From Nilaparvata lugens (lineage: Eukaryota > Arthropoda > Insecta > Hemiptera > Delphacidae), in NCBI RefSeq assembly GCF_014356525.2, contig NC_052507.1, forward strand, positions 39,110,368 through 39,174,367: 64,000 nucleotides of DNA, given 5' to 3'. The notes under the pieces are model-generated. The model saw only the letters and a list, made by a program, of their open reading frames with translations, did not search any database and had not been told where the DNA came from. Below, in pieces: positions 1 through 9,063 of this stretch (the stretch's first letter is position 1; each line of letters starts with the position of its first letter). Both the position numbers and the translations under genes were made by a program.

Positions 1-597
1 TAAACATGCCAGTGTAGCTGCTATTATCCCTAGCTTGAAAATAAATTTGCAAAAAGTTAAGGCCGTCCGGCTCGCAAATATACTGGGGTTCTGACCACAG
101 CTCTAGCTCAGTGATAGATGCATGAATACTCTCAATGTAATGAAACACCATGGGTTTCAGCAACTGATAATTAACACTTCTTACTGCTGCTCTCTTGAAG
201 ATATTGAAGATTACCAATAAGGAAATCAAAAAGATAGTCAGTGACTGATTATCAGTAACCATATATCCAATCAAGAATAATGGAAATCAACTATTATTCT
301 TCTAATTGAGTTTCAAAACGCTCGTCATGAGTATAGGTATGCACTAATTTATCCTTTCGAAATTCCTTGAGACTTACAACGCCTGTTCTAGAAGTTCTCT
401 GGATCCTTATATGATATATTGTAGACTCATTATTATAAGTATTGGTAAAATTTTGCTGGCTGAATAATTTGACTATCATCAAAGGATGGTAAGTAATGAC
501 TGCTCTGAATAAGATTAATATTGATTAATTCGCTAATTATATATGCTGCAGAATAAAAATGCTTGGTACCAAGACGGCTCAAACTGTATATCACGAG
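1..597. other. AT-rich non-coding stretch
   Basis: No open frame here shows a recognisable domain, and I see no RNA gene. The small open frames are short and have no family signature. It is simply the left flank of the tandem duplication that follows. Confidence 0.6.
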
Positions 598-792
598 ATG
601 AATTAGGAAAATAATAAAAACTTCTAAGATCTTGTATGCTGACATAAAACACAAATATATTCCCATAAAATATATAATATATATATATATATATATAAAA
701 ATCTCTTATAACGTAATTCCATGAATTAGGAAAATAATAAAAACTTCTAAGATCTTGTATGCTGACATAAAACACAAATATATTCCCATAAA

Positions 793-855
<63 letters not shown>

Positions 856-877
856 CTCTTATAAACGTAATTCCATG
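598..877. repeat. Two-copy tandem duplication with AT microsatellite
   Basis: A unit beginning ATGAATTAGGAAAATAATAA occurs at 598 and again at 721, a spacing of 123 bp. Both copies end in a TATA dinucleotide run followed by AAATCTCTTATAA and TTCCATG. The AT run is about 27 bp in the first copy (671-697) and about 55 bp in the second (798-852), so the copies differ mainly by microsatellite length. This is a local duplication followed by slippage; no coding role is seen. Confidence 0.9.
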
Positions 878-1157
878 TAAACAAATTCTTCAATATCTCA
901 ATAATTATCACCGGAGTTGGTAGCATTCACAATGTTGTGAGCTATAAAATATATATTTATTAATACTGATGTGTGGACTTCAAGTCGGTTCATAATTTAA
1001 CAAATTGAAACCTGTTCAGTCTATAGGTTTAATAGAACATACTTTGATCGATAAATAATAATTAATAAAATAATAATTTAAAATCTCAGGGTATGTGGAT
1101 TCGTGCCATGCATGGAAATAAGCTTCCTACGTTTATCAAATTTTATTCATAAAAAGA

Positions 1158-1267
1158 ACAGTTTTGGGCTGTGCCTGTCAGTCCTTCCCCAATAATTTTA
1201 AAGAATTGTGTTCGGTTTATCAAAAGTCTATAAATAAATAACGAACGAAGCTCGGTGCCCCGATATT
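1158..1267 (+). repeat. 110-bp terminal cassette, solo copy
   Basis: This segment matches 3303-3412 over 110 bp with only a handful of differences. It starts ACAGTTTTGGGCTGTGCCTG and ends GCTCGGTGCCCCGATATT. The second copy forms the right end of a longer dispersed repeat; here the sequence upstream is unrelated, so it looks like a 5'-truncated member. The GAGC/GCTC inverted motif close to the end recalls the terminal hairpin of Helitron-like elements, but that is inference. Confidence 0.7.
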
Positions 1268-2599
1268 TAATTTATAAAATGGCACGCCGAATTATCAATG
1301 TCCACTGTGTGACTGTGAAAAGCGTTCCTGTATTACAAGACATAGATTGAAAAAAAATTTTTTCATTCAATAAAATGAATCACTGTATGCATAATGAATT
1401 TATAGATTTTTCACTTTCATAATAAATTGATTTTTGTATTTAAACATTTTTCATATACCAAATTCACTTGGCTAATATATTACTTGGCATTTTGGCATTG
1501 GCAAGGATTATTAATACATTAGTAACAACCTAAGCACTGTAGAATCAAACAAAAGCTGTAGTGAATAGCTTATTCAGTGAATGAACGGAGTAAATGTATG
1601 AATGAATACCTGCTCTGACACGATGATAATTAGAAGAAGAATCGACTGGATTGCATGTGCTGATTGAGAAACTGGTCACTAACAATACAACTTGAACGAG
1701 TACGCCGGATGATAGTGAACACTTCAACACCAAGTACATCCTCTCTGTGAAAACACTGAAGTGTAATAGCCTGGAGATGAACTTATTTATAGCTAGAGAT
1801 GCAACCGATTCTCTGGTCAGACCTGTATTGATGCAAGATTTTTCACCTGTTCGATTCTGACATTGATTGATGATGGCTCTTATCTCAAAAAGGGAAATCG
1901 CTTTCTCATTGGTAGAGAGAAAACCTTTTGAATGTAGATAATTTCTCTAATTTCTCTAATAAGTGAATATTCTCTATTTTAAAAATAACTGAGTGTTTAT
2001 TATTATTATTTTGGTATTTGGAAAATCTAAATTCAAAAGAATGGTTTGTATGAATATTTTTGGACTGACAATTTTATGGAAATCTAGAAGACATAACCTC
2101 ATTTTGGACGTTTAATGCTACCTAAATTTGGGAGAGAAATAGTACAAGGTAGTCTTAGTTTTTCTCTCCCGATCTGTGCTCCATTGTAGAAAAAAAAAAA
2201 TAAATAAAATAAATAAATAAAGATAATAATTTCTAGCTTGCGTCGTACTTAAATTCATGTGTTGGCTATTTGTACGACTCACTGAAATTCTGTGGATTTT
2301 ATCACATTGATGCGTAAAATGAGATTGATTAACCAGGAAAAATGTTCAAAATGAATATTATTATTGATTAGAAAAGTCTTCGAACAAGTAAAAAATTATT
2401 AAAAAATGAAAAATATTTTGCAATAAATGATTGAACAAATTACATAATTCCTGGTGGATTGGGTTTTCCTGTGACAAATAATATTGAAATGGATATTATT
2501 TCTTGTTTTGTTAGAGAGTTACAATCATGGATGTTTAAACTCAATGATTTGATTGAATATGCTCTGTTCCACTTCAATGACTAGTTTATGAAATAAGAA
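1268..2599. other. Non-coding stretch with an A-rich tract
   Basis: No gene is supported. An A-run followed by repeated TAAATAAA words lies at 2190-2220, behind the string TTTCTCTCCCGATCTGTGCT. That arrangement is what the 3' end of a retroposed sequence looks like on the plus strand, but I cannot place its 5' end and no reverse transcriptase fragment is present. Confidence 0.5.
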
Positions 2600-3412
2600 C
2601 CTTTTATGATTTATGATGAGGGTGATGCCCACATAAGCATTATGCTTGTGCTTTAGTAAAGGGAAGGATTATCCTATTTTATTAAGCAAGAAATTTCTGT
2701 ATATATCTGGCTATTTTCATTCCTGGTTATCTGGATATTGATATGGTTATTTATGTTTTACGGATCTCGAAAACGGCTCTAACAATTTTCACAAAATTTG
2801 GAACATAGTAGGTTTATGATATAAAAATTCGATTGCACTAGGTCTCATCCCTGGGAAAACTCGCTGAAGGACATGAAAAGGATAATTCATCCTTGGAAAA
2901 CAGATGATAATTTTGTCGTCTCTCGATAACACAAGATGCATGTGCCTGTGTGGGAGAGAGACAGAATTATTGCTGTGTATTCATAATCAATCAGCGAGAA
3001 ATTTTGTCCAGCTAGACAATTTAATCGACTTGATCAACATAATCTGATTTGTTAACATGACTTGATAATCCTCCTAAACTAGTGTATATCATAATTATCA
3101 AAGTTGATCATTATTTGACAATTTCAAGTGATTAGTGAGTGTTATTTTGTTTTTCAATTTGGTTTGTAAATAATCTAAATTAGAACTTTTTTTGTTTTCA
3201 AATGTTTGAACTAGATATTGAACCTGAATTCGAGTGTTTGGAACATAGCCTACTTTCTGGACTAATTATCTTATAGTGTATGAATCAAAATTCGGGGAAG
3301 AAACAGTTTTGGGCTGTGCCTGTTAGTTCTTCCCCAATCATTTTAAAGAATTGTGTTCGGTTTATCAAAAGTCAATAAATAAATAACGAGCGAAGCTCGG
3401 TGCCCCGATATT
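2600..3412 (+). mobile_element. Dispersed non-autonomous repeat, non-coding
   Basis: This stretch is non-coding and ends in the 110-bp cassette (3303-3412) that recurs alone at 1158-1267, so the right boundary is defined by the sequence itself. Its middle contains words such as CGAAAACGGCTCTAAC that I associate with dispersed repeats in sap-sucking insects. The left boundary is approximate. A non-autonomous Helitron-like element is possible because of the terminal GAGCGAAGCTC inverted motif; no transposase or helicase is encoded. Confidence 0.5.
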
Positions 3413-3768
3413 GTCTATGATGAGAGAAGAAAGGAACGGCAGATTAAGGTGAGTTCCGAATCATTAGAAAACGATATTCAAACTCGTAAATTTAAAATTT
3501 AGCAAGTTTTAACTTAGCATTTTAAATTTAGTGGTCACCCTTCATGAGTTAATTAAAGTGATCCCTTAGCTCTATAAAGCACTTTGGTTCAGCATACACT
3601 TTGCCACGCATAGCCTGAAGGGGAATTTCTGTTTGTGTTGGAAATTTGCATCTCTGTCAGATTGATTTTGCTTTTGATATCTGTCGTCATGGAAATCCAA
3701 ATGTGCACTAGAACTTCATCTACGGCAATGTACTTAGAATGTATCCTGGGTACCTTGATCTACGGTAA

Positions 3769-3802
3769 AGTAACTATATAACCATAGGGTAATATAGTTA
3801 CT
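3769..3802. repeat. Hairpin, 11-bp perfect stem
   Basis: AGTAACTATAT at 3769-3779 is the reverse complement of ATATAGTTACT at 3792-3802, with a 12-base loop. Outside the perfect stem the pairing continues imperfectly (CTACGGTA against TACTGTAG). No neighbouring gene suggests a function. Confidence 0.75.
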
Positions 3803-4840
3803 GTAATCTACAGTATCGATTATCTTCTAGCAACATAACTTAGTTTCTTTGAATAAATTAGTTTCTTTGTGACCAACTCTCAACTCATCAAGCGCTGACA
3901 CACAGGATATCATTATGTAGATCTCGTCACTGTTTGGCGTTTGGCGTACTATTTCCCCTTCGCCATGTTTGACTTAAAATTTGATACAGGAATCTCATTA
4001 ACTGAGTGACCAAGACTAATTGTGTATAAACATACTCATAATTAATGTTATGAAATAATATTCTATATGTCTTAATAAACTAATTTGAATTTGAAACAAC
4101 GAAACAGCATCTGTCTGTTATGCGAGAGCTATTAAAGGATGATATTTTTTTTATTCAGTATAGACGGCCTCCATTGAATATGGATTAGATCCATTTCTTT
4201 AGTCTTTTGCAAATGTTTCAATCATCACTTTCTTATTCAAGGGTACATACTTGTATTTAAATAAAAATTGAAAATCACAAAAACTCTTTAAAGAAAAAGG
4301 TAAAAAACTTCACACTCTTTATAAATTTTCATGTTCCAATCATATTTAGCCTTGGAGGTAGTTCAGTATGAACAACAAAAATCTTGGTTACGTAACATCA
4401 TAAAGTTACACCAAGTAAAATATCTCTTTAGTGCACGAACAAGGAAACTCGTTCCCTAGGAAATGGGAAATGGGAAATCGTTCCCAAGGAAATCGAAAAT
4501 CCCTAGGAAATGGAACATTATTTGGGAATCCAAAAGAGCGAATAATCAAAGTATTTTGTTCTCTTGCATTGAATTAATTTTTGAAGAATTTGCTCCTGTT
4601 TGGAATATTTTGAATTCAAATTTGGGGGCGCATGTAACATATTGGAATTTGATAGGCAAGTAAAATCGCTATTTGGAAGAATTTTATAAGTGTGAAGTAA
4701 AACAGCTATTCTATTATCGCCAAATGCGATAACAACAATTGAAAGATTAGATAATAATGGGTACCATGGCTGAAATTAGAACAGCCGAATGGGAAAGGAA
4801 TGTTATTTGCTACTTATTATATAATATAAAGTATTGGAAA

Positions 4841-4935
4841 ATTTGAGGTTAGGCTTAAAGTACCTACTGATCGGCGACCTAATAATCGATCAAGTCGCAT
4901 AATGTGAAATCTAGCCAGACACCTTGGCAAAAATC
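4841..4935. repeat. Dispersed repeat, copy related to 59101-59195
   Basis: The words TTTGAGGTTAGG, CGGCGACCT, AATCG..TCGAA-like and CCAGACACCTTG occur in the same order and spacing here and at 59101-59195 on the same strand. The copies are diverged. No coding capacity. Confidence 0.6.
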
Positions 4936-5756
4936 TATTGTAAACAAATGGTATTCAACTAGAGGATTTTGGAAAGCACATGGCTGATTGTTGTAGAGGG
5001 AGAAACAACTTATAAATCCCAAAAATATTTATTATCTGTAATGAACTTACATAAACCACCAAATAAAAATAAATTAGAATATCAAGGAAGTAGGTTATTC
5101 CTAGGTGCATGGATACAGTAGTGAATTTGCATGAACCAATCAAATTGCAGTAATCAATGGGCGGCAATAGAAAGCCGATTCAAATGTATATATAAATATT
5201 TCTATAAATGATGAGAATTTATAAATTATCACTACTCAGTTTATGTATCGGATATGGACCGAGAAATTATAAAATGTAATACCTAAGATATAGGTAATAA
5301 TTTAGTAGATTGGCACAGACTATTTGAACCTTTTAATGGCGTAGTAGTGAATTATTTAAATATATGTTCTGAGTAGATTTTTGCCCACACCTTCTTCTAC
5401 CAGAATTCCCAGTGTCGCTCTGGGCTGGCTAGACACAGTCGGCGACTGGGGTGGGCTGTAGCAGGGGACGGGAGACTTGGTGGAGCATCCGTCAACCACC
5501 CTTGTTTGAGTCGGGGGTTGAAACAGGGTCTTGAGCACCTTAGAGAAATGCTTCCCTCTTTCAGGTATGAGGGGCTGTGCTTTCGCACTGCCTAACAGGG
5601 TTGGGCGTGGAGTGAGAGGAATAGGAACGATCTGGTGTCTGCCGTGAGGGAGGTCTCTGTTACGGGAGAAACGTTCCTGATTGCCACTAGATGTCCTCCT
5701 GCTATTAGGATCCGAAATAGCAGGGTTTGAGAGCCTTGGAACTGATTGCTGAAGTC

Positions 5757-6345
5757 GGTCATCGGGTCCCTAACCTCGGGCACCCAGGTGTTTTCCTGGG
5801 GTCAGGATGGTGCCGTGGAGTCGAGGAAAAGGCCTTCCCTAGCCTTTCTCGAGGTCCTCCTGCTATTCGAAGGCGAATCAGCAAGCTATAGGAGCCCACG
5901 CACCGGGCTCCACCTCTGGTCACCGGGTCCCAAATCTCGGGCACCAGGTGATTTCCTGGGGTCAGGATCGTGCCGCAGAGTCAAAGGAAAGGCCTTTCCC
6001 AGCCTTTCTCGAGGTCCTCCTGCTATTCGAAGGCGAATCTGCAAGCTATAGGAGCCCATGCACCACCGGGCTTCACCTCTGGTCACCGGGTCCCAAATCT
6101 CGGGCACTGGGTGCTTTTCTGGGGTCAGGATCGAGTTGCGGAGTCGAAGGAAAGGCCTTCCCTAGCCTTTCTCGAGTTCCTCCTGCTATTTGAAGGCGAA
6201 TCAGCAAGCTATAGGAGCCCTTGCACCGGGCTTCACCTCTGGTCACCGGTCCCTAACCTCAGGCACTGGGTGTTTTCCTGGGGTCAGGATCGTGCCGCAG
6301 AGTTGAGGAAAAGGCCTTCCCTAGCCTTATTCGAGGTCCTCTTAT
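5757..6345. repeat. GC-rich tandem array, 160-bp unit, about 3.6 copies
   Basis: Units begin GGTCACCGGGTCCC or a close variant at 5757, 5918, 6081 and 6241, giving lengths of 161, 163 and 160 bp; the fourth unit breaks off near 6345. Each unit contains TTTCCTGGGGTCAGGAT, CTTTCTCGAGGTCCTCCTGC, a TTCGAAGGCGAA inverted motif and AGCTATAGGAGCCC. A weaker partial match lies just upstream at 5690-5740. The array is much richer in GC than its surroundings. Open frames up to 140 codons run through it on both strands, but 160 is not a multiple of three, so each unit is read in a different frame. They are better explained by base composition than by a gene. Confidence 0.85.
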
Positions 6346-6380
6346 CCTTCCTGCTTCCCGCGATGATGTACCAGGGTCCA

Positions 6381-6404
6381 GTCAGGTTTTAGCCAAAACC
6401 TGAC
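6381..6404. repeat. Hairpin, 10-bp perfect stem, 4-base loop
   Basis: GTCAGGTTTT (6381-6390) pairs with AAAACCTGAC (6395-6404) around AGCC, directly after the 160-bp array. A second hairpin, AGCCCAG-CGG-CTGGGCT, follows at 6664-6680. Both lie in the same GC-rich island and may belong to the structure of one repeat element. No terminator role can be claimed in a eukaryotic context. Confidence 0.7.
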
Positions 6405-6814
6405 TTGTCGCTACTGGTGGAAACAGGCAGCTTGCTGCCAAAAGTCGTCAAAAAGGTCGAACAACACTTGCTCAAGTGAGTGCTGAATCTTGGAGCTCCC
6501 AGCGTCTTTGATTAACCCCCGTTAACCTCGGACACAACTCCTAGTAGTCGAAGGAGTCGGAGTACACTCAGGATACGAGATGTACTATGTTGCTAGCTGC
6601 ATGCTGCTTCCTTCACTCTCTCTGTCGACCGCTTGCACTGGACACGCAGCACTGCTGTGCGGTAGCCCAGCGGCTGGGCTGCTTGTTGGACTCTGCGATT
6701 TCATGAAGAGATAACCAAGCGTCTTTAGAACAAGCCCTAAACTCAATTCCCCTCACTAGTTACGATATACATCATGACAATGTAAATTTGTAAGTCGGAA
6801 ATGAAATTGTAGAA

Positions 6815-7230
6815 AATAAGGGTGGAACCTGCCCACTTGCCTGCCAGACGCCACTATGGAACGACACTAAAATTTGTAGTGCAAAAGACCCTTTATTAAA
6901 TTGTACTTTTGAAAGACTTAAAGTTTAAATTCATTAATTAATTTTTCATAAGACTCAGTGATGCTGCATTAAAGCAAAAGTCATTTAAACATTCATTCAT
7001 TCCCTTGGAGAAGATGACTTCAGACACCAAAAATCCAGGACGACCAGGAAATTCGGATTGCCGCCAACATCTTTTAGAAATTCAGCAGGTGAGTGATAAA
7101 TTACTGAAATATATATAAAGTTAGGGCGCCCTCAGTGCTTTGAGTGAAACAAATATAAAAAGCTAGCTCGTCGGAAAAGTTATAAATATTAAAAATTATT
7201 ATAAAACTTGCGCAAGTCTTTAATAGGTAC
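6815..7230. repeat. Dispersed repeat, related to 59700-60120
   Basis: Shared words in the same order include CCCACTTGCCTGCCAGA-like, CCCTTTATT, AGTTTAAATTC-like, CTCAGTGATG-like, GGGCGCCCTCAGTGCT (GAGGGCCCTCAGTGCT in the other copy), AAAGCTAGCTCGTC-like, and AAGTCTTAATA-like. The copies are diverged and carry indels. No open frame of interest. Confidence 0.5.
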
Positions 7231-7408
7231 TGTTAAATCTCACTTCGCATTTTTCCTCATTTATTTTTTGTATTTAGTGCGCATGTCTCAGCTGTTAGTT
7301 CAATTCTTGATGTCAGCTGCCTACTAGATTATGTCTGCTCTGGTGGAAGAAATTAGCTTTCTCTCTGGTTTTAATTTAGCGGTTTATATTTTTTATTTAT
7401 TTTGAATA

Positions 7409-7549
7409 TTGTAACATTAAATTGATTGAACAGTGGTATCCATCATTTGTAATAAATGATTGGTGACCTGTTTGGTAAGAGTAATAAAAGGGGGGCGATC
7501 CACCAGTTCCCAGACGGGAACACTGTAAATTGTTGTTGTGTAGCATTTG
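7409..7549 (-). repeat. Env-tail segment duplicated at 21316-21456
   Basis: This segment and 21316-21456 are both 141 bp and differ at about three positions. The low-coordinate ends of both copies stop at the same base, TTGTAACATT, with unrelated flanks beyond. On the minus strand the segment ends in TGTTACA, compatible with the CA end of an LTR. The high-coordinate limit lies inside the env reading frame here. Confidence 0.7.
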
Positions 7550-8094
7550 CTGTGTGGAACTGGTTGGAGATGTCTTTAGTGAAGGAGTTCAATTCGGCCG
7601 TCACTTTGATTGAATCTTGGTGGTCCTCTTTCACAATACTTTTGAATGTGTTGAGGTGGTCTGTCAGGTGCTGTTCGTTGAATTCAAGTCCATGCAGCGG
7701 TACCGCAGCAAAAGTGCAAGAAGTTTCCTATTGCATCAATGGACCTTGTAGAACGATTAGATTGTGTAGTTGATAATGTCTGTGGTTTATTGGTGTAGAT
7801 GGTGTAGTCCAGGTGCTCATGTTTGATGATGTCATTTGTTGAATTAAATAATTGCTCTATAATATTTGCGATAGAGCGATCAGCATATAAACATTTCGGT
7901 AGAAAGACTTTATCTGCTTGAAGTAGAGAAATCTGCGCCGTTGGAAAGTTCATTTTGTAGCTGAGTGGCACAGAAGCTTGATAAACGTGTACATGAGGGA
8001 TTGGTTGGAGAATAACTCCTGAAAACACCTTGACAGCTGCCGTTTCCATGAACAATATTATCAAAGACATTAGGGAAAGGGTATGAGGAAACAT
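7443..8094 (-). pseudogene. Envelope-type glycoprotein remnant (errantivirus env)
   Basis: The minus-strand frame starting at 8094 opens with a hydrophobic signal-like N-terminus. Near 7720 it reaches a basic NRSTR site followed by a hydrophobic glycine-containing stretch, the layout of the cleavage site and fusion peptide of errantiviral and baculoviral F-type envelope proteins. The frame then shifts near 7690 and continues in another frame through a heptad-like helix to a tryptophan and leucine rich membrane segment ending at 7443. At roughly 210 residues in total it is far shorter than the usual 450-600, so the central part of the fusion subunit is missing as well as the frame being broken. 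It would mediate membrane fusion in an intact element; this copy cannot be functional. Its place downstream of pol on the same strand supports the call. Confidence 0.65.
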
Positions 8095-8622
8095 GACTGA
8101 GCGATGGGGTCTGGCTTCTCAAAGTTGATAATAAGCTATTTATGATAAGTTTATATTGATTATTTGTTCTGCATCTAGAATTACTATTTATTTTCAATTC
8201 AATTTAATTAATTTATTATTGTTATTGAAGATTCGCCACTGTAATTTGAAACATATATACAGCCATAATATTCTTTTTCTAATTTAAAATTTGTCCTATT
8301 TGTTTGGTTTCTGAGAATTAATTTCTACCTGGAAAGATTCTAATGTAACATACGCTAGCTAATTCCAATAGTGAAATTCACTATCACTCATCAATACATT
8401 CATATATTAATGATTATTCACTCATTATTACTTGCATATAAATAATAATAATTATTATATACAAAAATGTCCAGTCAATAATCATGAATATACCATTCAA
8501 TGTTTAAAAAAATTAAATATAACTTAATAAAATTAACTTACAATATTCAGGCTAAGATAAAACTTAAAAAAAAGATAAAAATGAATTAAATTAATACTCA
8601 AACATACGTTCACCGGCTCGCC
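8095..8622. other. AT-rich spacer between env and a tandem array
   Basis: No coding sequence or known element end was recognised. It contains many TAAT words. It separates the env remnant from pol, a position where a complete errantivirus would have almost no spacer, so it is probably later inserted or rearranged sequence. Confidence 0.5.
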
Positions 8623-8925
8623 GTTAGTCGCTGATCGCACGGGTCTCTTGGGTTTGGAGTAGCTTGGTTTCGCTGTCCAAGTGCTATTCGTTCGTCAGCT
8701 CAGGCGATTCGTAGTCGTTCACATAGTCGCTGATCCGTGTGATTTTTGAAGTCGCTTAGTTTCGTAGTCCAAGTGCTACTCGATCGCCGGCTCTCTGGCG
8801 ACTCTGGCGCTCTCTGGCGACACGTAGTCGCCGATCCGTGATTCTGTAGTGGCTTGGTCTCGTAATCCAAGTAGGATCTCGATCTGCAGTTTGGGAAGGA
8901 GGCGCAGTGTAGTCGCTTATCTGTT
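8623..8925. repeat. Imperfect tandem array, about 100-bp unit, three copies
   Basis: Units begin TAGTCGCTGATCCGTG or variants at about 8623, 8722 and 8823, with periods of 99-101 bp. Each unit continues with AGTCGCTTAGTTTCG-like and TCCAAGTGCTACTCGAT-like words. A further GTAGTCGCTTATCTG begins at 8907. The copies are diverged by substitutions and small indels. No coding role is seen. Confidence 0.75.
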
Positions 8926-9063
8926 GCAGCAGGTTGGCGCCCCGTTACTCCTTAGTAGAAAAGTTCTTAATCTGTTGACGAAATTTACAATATATTATTA
9001 TTTAGATCTAATTTTATTCTTCAATAAAATGTACAACGGAATATCACATAATTATTAAACATT

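Larger units (their letters stand above)
3413..5389. other. Non-coding stretch
   Basis: No coding sequence is supported in these 2 kb. Included are a perfect 11-bp hairpin at 3769-3802 and one copy of a dispersed repeat at 4841-4935, both listed separately. The small open frame at 4463-4663 begins in a simple GGGAAATGGGAAAT-type repeat and has no family signature. Confidence 0.6.

Noticed and set aside
5757..6345. CRISPR-like array
   Set aside because: Units are 160 bp and contiguous with no unique spacers, in a eukaryotic sequence.
5746..6392. Open frames of 81-140 codons over the GC-rich array
   Set aside because: They are out of frame from one 160-bp unit to the next and exist on both strands, as expected from GC-rich repeats without stops.
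8935..8943. TGGCGCCCC resembling a tRNA-Lys primer binding site
   Set aside because: It is on the plus strand, while the surrounding gypsy element is on the minus strand, and no LTR end with CA lies just upstream.
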